Source: Scatophagus argus (lineage: Eukaryota; Chordata; Actinopteri; Scatophagidae). From it: a stretch of DNA of 64,000 bases. Shown piece by piece: positions 1 to 13,570 of this stretch. Under the pieces are notes generated by a model. The model worked only from the letters and a program-made list of their open reading frames with translations, was not told the origin of the DNA and searched no databases. Position numbers and translations under genes: made by a program. The stretch lies in contig NC_058512.1 of NCBI RefSeq assembly GCF_020382885.2, forward strand, positions 9,636,802-9,700,801, in the 5' to 3' direction. Position 1 is the stretch's first letter; each line of letters starts with the position of its first letter.

Positions 1-952
1 TTTAATCTTTGTAAATATATTTAAGTTCAGACATGGCTCCACTATGCGTTCAGGCACTGGGAGACACAGAGGAAGCGGTAAAGGTTGACGTTGATGTCAG
101 AGCATCATCAACATGGTATTTCAGGAACTGACCGGCTGTTAGCATGTTAGTAACTAATGACAAACTGTTATGGAGTCATGTTTGGAAGCAAATTTAGTGC
201 GAGATATGTTTTTTAAATGTCACAAATAAGCAAAATTCAAGAACCTAAACCAAATAAGATCTCTTTATTCCTTCTGATTGAATGTGCTGAATGTCTGCTT
301 TAAATTCCTTCATATTTTCACCATGACTGTACTTTATTTAGTCACCAACCAATATTAGATTCAGGCTAATATTTGTCATTTGTAAATGTGGCACTTCAAG
401 GGTAGGGCTGGGCATCAAACATGATTATGATGATTGAATTGTGTTTGAAAAATGTCATTTGTACTGAAAGTAGTCAGATTCTCAGGTAGTTGGGCTCTGA
501 TCTGAGCTGTGAACTTGTGATTTTGTCGATATTTGTTGTACTCAATGATGAGTTCACATTTGGCACATTAGGATATCAAGAACTTGTGGTTTGTGTTAGT
601 GTTAAGTTGAGATATTTTCTGCATTTCAAAAACTTTATGTCTGTGGAAAACATGAAGTTCCTGCGTACAGTTTCCCAGTCATTTTCAGGAAAAGTTCAGA
701 CAGATTATACTGACAGTTTATCTTCTGTAGCATTGCAGCAGGGTGGCTTACATCAACTGAAAAGGAAGCCGAAGGCAGGATGTGGTTTTAAGCATCTACT
801 CTAACCCTGTGACATACATCATATCTTTATGTTCAGACTGTTGCATCCACAGCAGAATTTCTGTTTAGCCTTACTGTTCTTTGTTAATTACAGTTGTGTG
901 CACTCGTTTACATTTATCAGATAACAAGTATTGTATGTCTTTATTCTTTTAG
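1..952 (+). other. rhof: rhof intron sequence, no exon recognised
   Basis: This stretch precedes the first recognisable rhof exon, whose acceptor ends at 952. The missing upstream part of the protein (P-loop, switch I and the DTA of the DTAG motif) is not found here in any frame, so those exons lie left of the window. The reading frame at 490-804 has no homology I recognise and is probably chance. Confidence 0.6.
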
Positions 953-1870
953 GACAGGATGACTACGACAGACTACGGCCGCTCTCATATCAAGAAGCTA
1001 ATCTGGTTTTAGTCTGCTTTGATGTGACCAACCCCACCAGCTTTGAGAATGTCCTGATTAAGGTAATAATTTATAAGATGAACAAGAATGTCATCATTTA
1101 AGTGGAGGTCAGATTCAGTTAGTAAATAATTGTTAGACTCTGGTGTGTTGGTGTTGGCTGCATTCTTCAGGCTATGATTAACTCATGCAGCTGAGCATGT
1201 GGACATTAACCCTCATGTGTGCGGGTAGGACACAATGTTGTGCTTGGCCTTTCTCTGCTCAGAGCTGCTTCCAAATGGTCCAAACGAGTACGCATGATGA
1301 GCAAGTCTGATGCTAACAAGAACAGACAATACTATAATGGAGATCCTTAAAATCTGTTTACCCAGTGGTTCCCAGAGGTGAAGCACTTCTGTCGGGACAT
1401 TCCAATCATCCTGATTGGCTGCAAGACTGACCTCAGGAAGGATAAAGAGTGTGCGAGAAAGCTCAAGGCCATGAATCAGGATCCCATAACTTACACACAG
1501 GTAAGGCAAGAAGATGTGTGCACATCTGTAAAAAAATGGGTCTGTGCAAGAGGAAGCATCTTACCGAAAACCTGTAACCACATTTAACTGCCACGGTTTC
1601 AATACAATCAGATCTCTGCCAAATGTAAATTGTTTTCTTTACTCTTCAGCTGTATAACACAAGCATACAATCTAATTCTTTGTGTTGGGTCGATTCGGCA
1701 TGTAGGGCGAGGAGACCCGGCAGCAGATGAACGCAGAGCTCTACCTCGAGTGCTCGGCGAAATATCAGGAGAACGTGGAAGACATTTTCAGAGAGGCCAC
1801 CAGAAGAACTTTGGCCTTCATTCGAAAACAGAGGAACTATAAGAGGAAGAAGAAATGTGTGGTTCTGTGA
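953..1870 (+). CDS. rhof: Rho family small GTPase RhoF (Rif), 3' part of gene
   Basis: Partial gene with three coding exons: 953-1062, 1366-1500 and 1706-1870, all with GT..AG borders and matching phases, ending in TGA at 1868. RhoF is a membrane-anchored GTPase that drives filopodia through formins. Seen in order: the end of the DTAG motif with switch II ([12 protein letters not shown]), the WFPEV segment, the base-recognition motif CKTDLRKD, the Rho insert region, the ECSAK motif, and a polybasic tail (YKRKKK) ending in the CAAX box CVVL, which predicts geranylgeranylation. About 135 residues are present; human RHOF is about 211, so the N-terminal third is outside the window. RhoD is the close paralogue. 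The CVVL tail and the tmem120b neighbour favour rhof. Confidence 0.88.
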
Positions 1871-2600
1871 AGAGAAAAGGACAAAGGACCTTGTTCACAT
1901 TGAGAGTTGTTGGAGATTCAGAGACCACAGATGCTTGGAAACAGCTGTATGGTTCAGAGAGTACTCATCAGTCCCTGTCCTGTAGTGAAGTCATCCTTTA
2001 CCACCACAACAACATGGCTAATGACAGAACTGGAAAGATAATTTAGCAAGAAGGTGCAGCAGTGGGGAGATTTCCCAAAGTGATATTCAACTCAAAATGC
2101 CCCTTGCCTTCTATATTTTTACTTTTGTAAGGGAAATATAATTTGTAGTATTTTTATATATATTTTTTTTTCTAACAGAAAATTTTGTACTGTTTCCAGA
2201 CTGGTATGCTTTATCAAAACACCAGGAATTTGAAGTTAGTTATTTTATCTTGTAACTGTTGAAAGGTTTTCATAATGTCATGTAATGTGGTTTAAAAACT
2301 GTGGGTGGATAATAAATTCTCAGATGAAATAGTTGTTGAAATGCAATATATTCATGGTACTGTAGCTTTGAGAGATGTGATAAAAAAAACTTTGATGTAC
2401 AGAGTTTCAGGAAGCACAAAAAAATGACTTAGAACTTGTTTTGGAGCTGTGTCAACTAGAAGCACATCTCTTATCTTTACCAACAGCGCCCACTAGTGTT
2501 GCAAAAACTGAATGTATGAAATGGCTGCATTATTAAGGCATGAGGACCGCAACCGCCTCAAATCTGAAATAAAGTTCTTTGTGCACAAGAAACACAGAAA
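1871..2600 (+). other. rhof: rhof 3' UTR
   Basis: AT-rich sequence after the stop codon. Polyadenylation signals AATAAA occur at 2311-2316 and 2568-2573; the second is followed by a T/G-containing stretch. The exact cleavage site is inferred. Confidence 0.55.
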
Positions 2601-4534
2601 TATTGTCAGTTTTTAATTATGTGTTTAATTTTTAATATTTCTTTTTTTTTTTACAACAATGTACACAGACTGAGAGAATGTCAACTGTCTTGTTACCGTT
2701 CATACTCAGGCACCAGTTACAGTCTTGAAATGGACAATGAAAACATTAATGTAAGCTACATCATAAACACGAAATCAAGTTGTTTTGTGCGTGATGGCAG
2801 CTCTCGCATTATGAAATGTAACACTTCGGTCTGTAACTTCAAATATTCCCTCAATAATAAAAGTGATGCGTGATTCTCTTCAACATGATTGCACTGTGGG
2901 AAATGACAAATGAGATGCTACTATCTTCTGATTTTTCAAAAAAAACAAAAAGGAGAAAAACCTCTTTTTTCTTGAGTATGACAGGCTGGGAGGGACAATA
3001 AGGCATTTGAGACCTGACATTACTACAGCTGTTTGTTTGAATCCATCTGAACTTTTAGCTGAAAAAAGAGACCCTTGTGTAGTACTTTCAAAGATGAACA
3101 AGAAACTACAATGAAGTAGAGCAGAAGCTCCAGATTTGGTCAAAAGTTAATTCATACAAATACTTTATTTAATTTGCTAATAGGAATTTAAAAAAAAACA
3201 AAAAAACAAACAGCACATTTCTAGTTATCCTTCTGTATCTACAGTCCCAGAGCTAAGAGCAGCATTTGATCGTTAAACATTTCTGCAACATCACACAACA
3301 CAAGAAGGGAACTAGTAGCTTTTTTTCCCCCCACTAATATTAAATCCAAACTGTGTGCAGACTTCAAGTAAACTGAATTTTACATTTGCTTGAAAAAAAA
3401 AAAAAAGAGTTAGCCCATTAGTGATAATAAACCTACGTATCCATTATAATTTGTTAGTATTATGTTAATGAGACCACTACAGTGCGACAACTAGGGCCGA
3501 GTTCACACAGAAACCTCCTTTAAGCCTCTCTGGACCAACTGTTTTCGCAAACACAGTTCAAGTTTTTATGTGTGTGTTCTTTTGACTTAGCCACATAACC
3601 AAACTTAAGCGTTAGATCATACAACAACAATTATGGCTTTTGTAACCACAGCCTGAAGAGAGCAGCTGTACAAATTGCATTCCCTTGTAGTCCAGTGTTA
3701 GTGTGTGGCTTTTTTTTTTTTTCGGAACTGGATAAAAAGAACAGAAACAGAGCTGCCAATAACTCCAGACAGACAAAATACATCCAATGGAGATTATTTT
3801 TTGTTTTTCTGAAAAGTGAAGTTAAATCTGGGCAGTCAAGTGTCAGGTTTATGTCTTTTGGAATAGAAGAACTAAATCTAGTTAAAAACAAAAACAAAAA
3901 AAAAATACTGATAAGCAGTGAAATAACACAACAGGAAGTTGAGACCCACATGTAAAAAAAATTAGACAACTGGAGAAATGAAGTGCAGTGCCATGTCGAA
4001 CAATTCTGTTCAAGCCACAGAGACAGTTTGACAATTACTACTTCACAGAAGTATGAAGCACGTACGTGACAGACGTTAGGTCTTCAAAGGCAAACTAGAT
4101 TCTGTTCATCGATGCTACCTGCCCTCTTTTAGTTGCATATGATTTGAACAAAGGCTCTCTGACAGATTCATGCACTAACACAAACATCCACATAAAAACG
4201 CATTCTTTCCACTCACTTCTTTTTTTTTTTTTTATATATACAGGATAAAGCGTCAAACTGTTCGTCTATCAGGCGAACGCCACTTGATGTGTCGCGACCG
4301 TCTGTGCAGCAACATCGATGATGAGCCATTAGAAAGCAGAAGCCTGTTGGCCAGATACTTTGGATGGACGCTGCTGTTGTCATCAAAGCCTGAGAGAAAC
4401 GGCGGTTTCACGGTTTCAGCTTCGTCTTTTCTCGGCCTGAAGAGACTGTGGTCAGTCTATCAAGCGATTGTGCGCGTTGCTTCAAAACTACTGGCCGTTT
4501 GTAAGAATCTGAGGTGTCTCGCTGAGTTTTTGCA
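2601..4534. other. Convergent 3' spacer, including tmem120b 3' UTR
   Basis: Region between the likely rhof poly(A) site and the tmem120b stop codon. It holds A/T homopolymer runs (for example near 3395, 3711 and 4221) and no coding exon that I recognise. A TTTATT near 3163 would be an AATAAA signal for tmem120b on the minus strand. The reading frames at 3631-3969 and 3695-3955 are low-complexity lysine/phenylalanine-rich translations and look non-coding. Confidence 0.45.
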
Positions 4535-7500
4535 TCAGTCATTCTTTTGCACCTTTTCCTGGTTTTTCTGAACCTTTTGGTGGACGACTTTCAAAGTGGT
4601 GAGGAAATTTCCCAAGAACAGGACGAGAAATGTCAGTGCCAGCATAAATACCTGAAAGTACAAAGACGGAAAAATGTTTTATTCCAAGACAAGTCGTGGC
4701 ATGTGTTTATATAAATGAAACTACATCTGGATTTGGAAATGTTGAATGGTTAGGACATATTGAATAGGTGAATTAACTTCTTTTTCTAAACACTACACAA
4801 GACCTTATCATAGGTAACTTAAAATAAATTGAGTGTAGCATGTGAGCTGCACATGTCTGTTGGAGACAAACTCTCCCTGCATGTCTTTTGACTTCACTTC
4901 AGTGGCAAACTCACATCACCAACTCCTCAAATGTGCTTGTGTGAACACTACGTTGATACAGGACAGGCATAATGCACAAACGTCAAGCTTTTTCTTCTGA
5001 ACCAAACAATTTTTAATCTGTCTCGACGTGTCTCTGCCAGTGCGGTCTTTACCTGCCACTCCTTACAGTCCTCGTGTCCTGCCAAACGAAACAGGGTCAC
5101 CGAGTTGTACAGCTGCCAAAACTGTGAAGGAAGAGGACGCATTATCTTTCATAAAGTAGCTGCACACTCTGGCTGCAAAGTAAATTCTGTTCATCTCCTC
5201 AGATGAGGCAGAATTGTGTAATTGTGTGCTCTTTTAATCTGCTTAATCAAACAATGACTGCTGGTTTAAAAAGGCACCATGTGTGACCTTGTGCAATGTC
5301 CTCCTGATTTTAAAATACTTGGAATATGGCGTTAAAGCTGAAGTTTGATAATAAACAAATGAAGAGAAAAAGAAAAGTTTTTACTTACATGGCCAAAAAA
5401 GAGGAATGGCAAAAGAAAAGTGAGGCCTCTCCACATCCAGGACTGAAATCCCTCTGCAGAGACACAAAACTCTAACAGTGACCTTGGGGACAACATGACA
5501 CAGAATACTGGGCTCTAGCTGTTGCTCAGACATGTCCACACAACAAACTATCATCAAAGATGGTCTGAGAAGCAGATTCACCAAGGTCTTACTCAAATTA
5601 CTCCTGACATCTGTGCGGCAACCTGCTGATGTTAATAGCTGCCTCCATCGCTCACCTTTACCCTATTTTTCCCTGACAGAGCCTTGCAGATGGCTCAAGA
5701 GTGCAAACGATTGAAATGACTATCACCAAAAATAGCTTACAACCTACCCACTGTGAGGTCCAGCTGATTTCTCTCTCCCAAAGCTCGCAGCCTGTACAAG
5801 CAGCCGCTCTGGTAGTAATATTGAAGGAACTGAACGAAGCCTGGAGGACAAATGGATGGCAAGAGTTACAGATTACGGCACATTGAACAAATCATTTTAG
5901 GACCAACTCAGTACTGGAAAGGAAAACAATTTTTGGAGGACTAGCATCAGCTTATCACTAGTTTCAAACATTATTTGATGGGGAATAAAAAAAGTCAATA
6001 GCAGCCTTTGATGTGAAGCTTTGCACTCTGAAATGGGGTCACTCTGTCCTCAAAACAAAAGTACAACAAAGTTACGTTATGTCATGTTAAGCTGAAGTTG
6101 ATAGGTGAGACTTCAAAAAGTCCATCTGACTGTTTTCATTTGATTTATAACCTAAAACCCTGACCCCATCACATCATGCATCTGAATGCATCTTCCTTTT
6201 CTGCATCTCTGCCACTTGCTGAGCTTTTGCATCTGACTGCTTTGATGTCATGTTTAAGGTCGGGTTCTGTCCTCAGTTACTTATTCTCTTATCTCCTCCT
6301 TTTTAGCTATTAGCAACACAGTAGAACAGGTAGAACTGAAACTTTTGTTCAGTTATTAGTACAAAGATGCATCTATAACAACAATTCTTCAGAAGAGGGA
6401 CAACATGTTTTAACTCCTAAACATCACACCAAAAGGAAGAAATTACTGCTGCTTTCTGAGGAAGAACGACCTGTTGGTACTAATACCAACAGGTAAGCAC
6501 AGCACATTTTTAAAATATACATTATTTTAAATAAGAAACTGTCTCACCAAACTGCACAGACCAACTGAAAAGATTGTATGAGTGGAATGGATGCTGATTA
6601 AATAAAAATGAAATCAAACCATGACACAAAAAACACCTAGAACTCAGAGAGCCCACAGCATACTGTATGTAAATAACAATGAAATGTATTGTGTTCCAAG
6701 TCTAATGAACAGATTAAAGTCTTACTTTGATATATAGAGAAGGCGAGGAACTGGCTTCTGAACATCTGATACATGGGCCCCTCTGGCCTGTGAAAAGACA
6801 CAAGGTAAAGCAAAACTGAACTGAACGAAGAAACTGCAGATTTTACTGCCTTAGAAGTCGCTAGTCCGCATGTTCAGACAAAAGTTCAAACAGGATCGCT
6901 GAGGCAACATGTCACTATGAAATCAAAGACAAGAACTCACCAGGTAAGCATCACACCAGACAGAAAGGTGGATACATAATGATGAGACACCCACCAACCT
7001 TTGATCCTGAGGAGCACAGGGAGAGATAACAACTGTATAACCCAGTAATTCAGCAAGAACATCTTCAAAATACAAATTATATCATAGAGAAACCATTTAA
7101 TTGTATTTTCAATTAAGTTTTTGAAAAAGAAATAAGAACAAGCACACACCTGGAGCCATTGCTCATGAGGATACTTTCTCTTATGGTCAATGTGCAGTAG
7201 TACCACACCAGCAAAAAGTTGAAGATTTCATCAGTGACTCTAAACAGAAATAAAGATTTTTTTTTTTTTTTTTTTTTTAAAAGTGAGCCCCTCTTCCACA
7301 GTTTAATGAGTCAAAGACAATAATGAATGAGGTGGAAAAGTCCTCTCACCGACAGTTGAGAAAGAAGAGGCAGGTTATTGCTCCAAACATCAGGATTATT
7401 GTCATATAAAGCTTGAACTTCTCGTACTCGTCTTTGTAGGCGAATCTATGGATATGAATGGAGGACAGTGGGAAGATGGGAAACAGACACACAAATACAC

Positions 7501-9970
7501 ACATTCAGAGTTTAAACCCTTTTAAATCATTTCATGCTGCCCTTAAGGCTGAATACTTCACTTACTTTGCCTGGTTGCTGAGAAGCGTTACATTCACATT
7601 GCCCAGGACCAAATTCAGGTAGAGTCTGAAAAAAAGACACACACATACACAAAAACAAAATTGAGAAATAACATTGTCTGTAACGCTCAATGAAAAGTAG
7701 ATATATATATACATAAAAAAACACTGTACTTACCCATTTTTCTTTGGCAAATATGCTTCCATATCAAAAAACACATTTTCTTTCTCTTTGATCTGTGTTT
7801 TGATGTCCGCTATAAGTTCCAATTCTTTCTCATCACATGTTTTTGCACACCTGTGAAGGAAAAACAAAATGATCATGATTGTGAAAAAGTATAGAAGAGA
7901 AGGAGGAATATCTTAAAGCTCCCCATGAAGACGTTTCTTTTCTTCTCAGAGTGATACAGATAATAACAATTTAACGTGGCTTTACTACCTGCCATTTCCA
8001 GAAATTACTAATTTTGAGTAACTGTAAACCTTGAGTTCCTTTTGTTAACAAAATAAAACCTTTCATTCACACTTTCCACAACCTGTTCAGTAGAAGGAAT
8101 ACGGCAAGGTGTCCCAGTCCTGATCAGAGAATACTTACTTGGCCAAGCTGTACCGTAGGTCCTTTAGACATTTTCTCTGTTTACTGATGGCACTGCTGCA
8201 TGTGGCCTGAAGGTTGGTGAGCTCCTCAAGTTTCTGTCTGTATATTTTGTGAGTTTCCTAGTGATTAAAAAAAGAAAGAAAGAAAAAGATTCAGTGTGAC
8301 AAACTTGTCATCCTGCAAACTGAGACAAAGGCAATCACAAATGTATGATCACAAAGCACCGCTGATGGGTGCTCCAACACAGAAATTAACAAATCAAATT
8401 TGCCACAGTCCAATGTTATCACTTATTTTAAAGAGTGAAAATGCATCCTAATTCTCAATGGACAACACTGAAAAGCTGTGGGCAAACAAAGTCTCTATTC
8501 ATGAAGAGATGAAAATGCTTCACACTGTGAAATTTTGTTTGACCCTTCTTTCAGAACACAAACAGTCCATGAAACTTGAAAATACATACCTCCATTTATA
8601 TGCATGCATGCTGGTAGACATACAAGTCCCCCCATTTCCCCCCCCCAATCTCATTCTCATGCTAATTTTTTATTAGCATAGAATATAGAGAACTGTGTTG
8701 TATGGGGCTGTTGAAGCAGAACAAATGTGTTTTGTCAGCTACTGCACATTCCTTTTCGTTTCCTTTATAGGTGTGCTTGAAAATGTGTTAAATGCAGATG
8801 TAGACAAAGCACACCGTATTTTGGACAGGGAAAATTAAATTTGATATGGTGGCAAAAAGAATAAGCAGTAATCCATATCCTGACCTTTCGGACGGCAAAA
8901 GCAGACAGTTAATCAAACTTATTACGGTACTGTGTTTTCTATGTCTGTGCATCACAGGATTTTCTCATATCATTAGCATATGGCCAATTAAAAGGATCTG
9001 TTATTTTACAAGTCTCTTCAAACCCTCTGAGTTAGGACTTGAATCTAAAATGCCATAGACTGAAAAATATAGAATCTGGAAGGAAGCATATTAACAAATA
9101 TGAATAGGTTTATGTTTCATTAGTTATTCATCAGAGCGTGTAAGCTGCCTTTAAGAAAATCCCCCAACATTTGACAGTCACCTTCATCGTCTTTCCCTAC
9201 GGAGCAGCTCCACATTTTTAAATTTGACGGCCTCAGTTGTCTGATATCCCACGGGAAGAGGGCTGATGGTGCCAGTACATCACAGACCACACAATGACTT
9301 ATAACACCTCGAAGTGAGAGGTATTCCTTCCTATTATCGACTACTCCGGTTGTTGTTTCAAGATTGCCAGCTAGCGGACATGAGCTAGCGTGGTTGTGAT
9401 GTATGATGATGCATTCAATAACTAACGTTACGAATTAATTCACTCAGGCAAAGCAACATAAACAAACGCGTGCAGGTACCTTTACGACCTCCGAGCAGTT
9501 TCAGCAACGTTGTAACTTTAGCAGTCTGTTCACATTACTCAGTCGCACAATAGTAGCCTGGGGTAGTTAGCCAACTTAACAATACTGTAGATGCTCATTA
9601 GCCGCACAACACACTAGCAGCAAGCAACCTGCTGCTAACGTTAGCGGCTGTAAGCAACGGATGTAACAGTAAAAATAAACAGGATAAGCGTCCAGTGATA
9701 CGTATTCCATCCTTCGCATATTAGTACCAACAGCGCAGTTATTGGCTCAGTGTTGCGTTTACGGCTGGGATGAGAATGAATGGCGAATATGAAATAGCTA
9801 TCAAAACTAACGTAGACACTAGAACATCGGCTGTCAGGGGTATCCACGGCAAGCTTCAACCAACAATCTAGCACAGATAATGCACTTGTTGGAGTGTTTT
9901 CAGTCACCTGTAATTGTTGATATTCCTCGTCAATTTCCTCCCACTCCGTCTGAAACTTCGGTTTGGACAT
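4535..9970 (-). CDS. tmem120b: Transmembrane protein 120B (TMEM120/TACAN family)
   Basis: Complete gene, 12 coding exons on the minus strand: 9908-9970, 8139-8257, 7734-7850, 7566-7625, 7350-7445, 7150-7239, 6941-7006, 6726-6787, 5748-5840, 5389-5453, 5053-5121 and 4535-4651. They sum to 1017 bp, or 338 aa; human TMEM120B is about 339. All junctions are GT..AG with consistent phase. The start is the ATG opening [13 protein letters not shown]. Residues 1-90 form a charged coiled-coil-like region, followed by the family signature [13 protein letters not shown], then about six hydrophobic membrane segments with [11 protein letters not shown] and SVTLFRL between them, and a lysine-rich tail. Family members sit in the nuclear envelope/ER, bind CoA and have an ELOVL-like fold; a role in adipocyte differentiation is reported. 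The neighbours rhof and morn3 mark it as the B paralogue rather than TMEM120A. Confidence 0.95.
8258..9907 (-). other. tmem120b: tmem120b intron 1
   Basis: The largest tmem120b intron, 1650 bp between the first coding exon and exon 2. I see no exon, RNA gene or clear mobile element in it. The first-exon-proximal part (about 9200-9900) is less AT-rich and contains several copies of the short word GCTAGC/GTTAGC, a common feature of promoter-proximal fish DNA. Confidence 0.5.
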
Positions 9971-10973
9971 TGTGGTACAGTAGCTGATGAAGCAAAGAGG
10001 ACGGCTTCGCAAGGGTCCACCCCGCGTCTCTCTCCTCACACTGACGGTCCACTCAGACGCGTTTTAACAGGGCTGCACAGAACATGCGCACACCGGAACA
10101 AAGTGTCTGCAAGCACAGAGGTTGAACGAGATGACAAAATTTTAAAAAATGGTTCAAGTAAATATTAACGATTCAGGCATCAGTTTCAGCTCGGAGTGCA
10201 CATTTAACTAAAAGTTAAAAGCGACTTTTAATTTACTTTATGCTACACTAACTATAGTACAACATTCTGTTGCTAGGATACAACGAAAGCTCGGCTTCCT
10301 CGCGGTCGCTGACTAGCTAGTAAAGTTTGTACCGCTGCCTACCTCTCTGACATGTTTTCTTAATTTATTCGGTAGTTACATGGCTTGAGTTTACCAGCGG
10401 ATTGAGTTTAAGTAAGTCATCCGTTTGGACACATCGCTAAGGTACAAGTACTTTCCTTCGAATGAGTGTTTGACGTCCTACTTTGGCCGGTGTTACACTG
10501 TATAGTAATGTTAGTAACTAGGTTAGCTAGCATTGACTAAATGCACTCACTAAAACTCAGTCTCATTAGATGTTGCGTAACTTTATCCTGAGTGTGTTCA
10601 TGTGCATCAGTGTGTACCCACTTTTCTTGTTTTTGGAGGAGTTTCGTATTTATTTATATATATATTGTTTATCTATCCACACTGTATATAAAAATTATCA
10701 AAACAGACGTTCTCTGGTTATACACATCTAATGTTTGTATTATGTTGTAGTATGTTTTGTATTTAGTTAAACCTTTCACATATATACACAATTTCCCTTG
10801 TGCTCTTTTGGCTAAAATTGTCTGTACATTTGATCTCCTGCACCGGAAGAGGGGCAGTGTAGAGCTTTTCTCCTCTCTGAAATGGCCGTAATATAAAGGG
10901 AATCTGTACAACTTCACGGGTCTAACATGTTTCATAATTTATGTTACAGGGTTGTCATCAAGCTACCCCCGCC
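9971..10973. promoter_or_regulatory. Divergent promoter region of tmem120b and morn3
   Basis: The two genes are head to head. The tmem120b ATG ends at 9970 and the morn3 coding ATG is at 10974. The morn3 coding exon begins after an acceptor at 10948-10949, so morn3 must have an upstream non-coding exon, most likely within about 10270-10440. A GC-richer stretch around 10000-10330 is the best candidate for the shared promoter core. No TATA box is obvious. Confidence 0.5.
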
Positions 10974-12213
10974 ATGCCATATATTAAAACATCTCAAAAA
11001 AATCATCCATTCTCAACATTGTTGGATATTAAGTCACAGAAATGTGGACTGCGGTGTGCAGTTTTCTCGGTCTGTGGGAATGAGTACACTGGAGAGTGGC
11101 AGGACAACAAGAAGCATGGTAAGATACTGTCATGTGTGAGCTTTTTCATGCTTTGTGTATTGTATGTTATATTTTATTTTGATGTTCTTTGAATTGGTCT
11201 TTTTAACTCTACAATGCTGAATCTTCTGTCTGGACAACAAATTTACCCTTGGAAACTCATAAAGAAACCTTAAACTAAAAATGTTTCCTTGCTTTTTAAA
11301 GGGAAGGGGACTCAGGTTTGGAAGAAGTCTGGAGCCATCTATAACGGAGAGTGGAAGTTTGGAAAACGTGATGGATTCGGTACCTACAGTGTGTTACTCC
11401 CAGAAACAAAGGAGCATGTGAAAAAGTACTGTGGTGGATGGAAAACTGGAAAAAAGCATGTATGTATTTGATATATTGTTTTGTATGCATGCATGCCATG
11501 ACAGTATATCACTGAACTCTCTGCTACATTTTGCATCATTTTCTTTTTCCTTAGGGGTATGGGACGTATTACTACAGTAGCTCAGCAGTTTATGAGGGGG
11601 AGTGGAGTGAGGACCATCGGAGTGGCTGGGGAAGGATGTACTATGAGAGTGGAGATATCTACGAGGGAGAGTGGCTGAAGGACAAGAATCATGGACAGGG
11701 CATCATTCGATTTAGTAAGAGAACTTTGCTTTGTTTACATTTTTTTTTAACCTGAAATAGATTAATTCATTTGTCTATGATGAATTTTAAATTTTTGCTT
11801 ACCAAATTCTGTCCAAGCAAATGGAAATTGGTATGAGGGCTCCTGGCGAGATGGCAAGAAGAATGGTAATGGAAAGTTCTACTATTCTGACAAAGGCCAG
11901 CTTTACGAAGGCTTTTGGGTAGATGGAGTAGCAAAATGTGGGACCCTGTCTGATTTTGGAAGGGATGAAGCACCAACACCAACAAAGTATCCAATTCCAC
12001 AGGTAAAATATTTTGAGTGTGGATACTCTCGGAGTTTACAAGTGGTCTGTCACCACCACAGTCAAATAATCATAGATATCAAAGCACCTTTCCATTGCAT
12101 TATTGTGGATTAAAATATGAACATGTCTCTCTCTCTTTTTTTTAAAGCTACATCTGGTGAATATGCAGTCGGTTTTAAGGGAAGCCCAGTCAGCCTACCT
12201 TGATCAGTGTTGA
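10974..12213 (+). CDS. morn3: MORN repeat-containing protein 3
   Basis: Complete coding region in five exons: 10974-11118, 11302-11459, 11555-11714, 11818-12002 and 12148-12213. Phases agree and the total is 714 bp, or 237 aa (human MORN3 is about 240). About seven MORN motifs run from residue 38 to 190: EYTGEW, IYNGEWKFGKRDGFG, YCGGWKTGKKHGYG, VYEGEWSEDHRSGWG, IYEGEWLKDKNHGQG, WYEGSWRDGKKNGNG and LYEGFW. The conserved FGRDEAP..TKYPIP follows, then a C-terminal helix. MORN3 is a testis-enriched protein linked to sperm acrosome/flagellum and, in some reports, to p53 deacetylation. MORN repeats generally mediate membrane or protein contacts. The assigned start follows an in-exon acceptor and aligns with the human N-terminus. 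Confidence 0.94.
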
Positions 12214-13570
12214 AGAAAGACAGCCATTAAAACCAACGGCAAGTTACCATGAACCCACACGCTCACTCAGAGAATAAAAAAACAATTTGAAAAAAAAAAA
12301 AACCCATAATGTTATTCAGCATGTTAATTTTTGTCAGAACATTTACACCCATACAAGTTGTTCTTGGAAATGAAACAAACCCAAAACATCTGGCTAACCT
12401 GATTCAACATGGACAATTAAACACTGTAACTAATCATGATAATGAAAGGTTTGCTGCTAACTATTGTCACAGCTCTCTGAAAGTACCTTTGATCTTGTAA
12501 ATAGTTAACTGATAAATGAGCCACACTAAGAATGCTCACATGCTGTCTTTGGTTCATTGCTTAACCGTTTATCTAATCATTTAATAAAATACTAACTCCC
12601 ACAACCAGCCTGAAAGGAAAGTGTCTCTTCTCATCACCACCCTTCCCCATCCTGTATTTGTGATGCAATATCTGTACCCACAAGACAGCGCATATCAACC
12701 TCCCACTACTGTGACTTTCACTTCTTAATGCATCTCCAACGTCAGTTTCTCTGAACTGTTTTTCAGCAGTTTTAATTCTTTAAAAAATGGAGAAGAGAAA
12801 TGAAAATCCACCATCAGATAGGACTGACTCAGTTGGTTATCTAACATAAGGATGAAAAACTGGTGATTTGAAGTCTACTCATGAACTTAATACATTGCTT
12901 TTGCATAATTTTCTTGGTGTGTCGTTTTAAACCCTACATAAGTTGCACAGGTAACATTAGATATAAGTTTTCAAATAGTAAAACCACATTAGTTTTTGAA
13001 ATTCTGAAACTTTAAATGCCACTTGGTAAAAATGTTTATTTTAATATCACAGCCTGTGCTACAGCAAACATTATCAAACAACAGAGTCAACAAGAGTCAG
13101 TCTATACAAACAGCAGGCATTACAATTGCAAACAGTGAAAATTACAAGAAATCATGTACAGAGTGAACAATAAGGGTTAAACACTTGTTTACAAAACACA
13201 GCACGGTAATATACAGTATATGATCAGTGTTCACTGACAAATGGGTAACTAAATCCAGCAGGGAACAGACAGCTTTCCAAGTTATTGTTCAGCTCTCTCT
13301 GTGATAATGTAAGAGATGAACCAAGCAACAATCACAGTTAAGACCTCAATTTCAAGTTACATGCACTATGGCAGATTTGTGAGTTCACAGTTGATCAAAT
13401 ATTTTCCTAGAAAATACAAACTCTTCACATAAGTAAATTTCACAACAAAGAGGTGAGACATCATCATTCCTGTAAAAAAAAAAAATACAAGCCAATAATG
13501 TAGCTTCTGGCTTGAAGGAGTCCCAAGGAGTCAAAAGAGTTCATCACAGATGTGTCTCCACTGTGCTTAT
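12214..13570. other. Convergent 3' UTRs of morn3 and orai1
   Basis: Contains the morn3 3' UTR, with AATAAA at 12583-12588, and the orai1 3' UTR on the minus strand up to the stop codon at 13571. The sequence is AT-rich with an A-run near 13473. No additional gene was recognised. Confidence 0.5.

Noticed and set aside
3631-3969. 112-codon minus-strand ORF rich in Phe and Leu
   Set aside because: Arises from A/T homopolymer runs in a 3' UTR region, with no splice context or homology.
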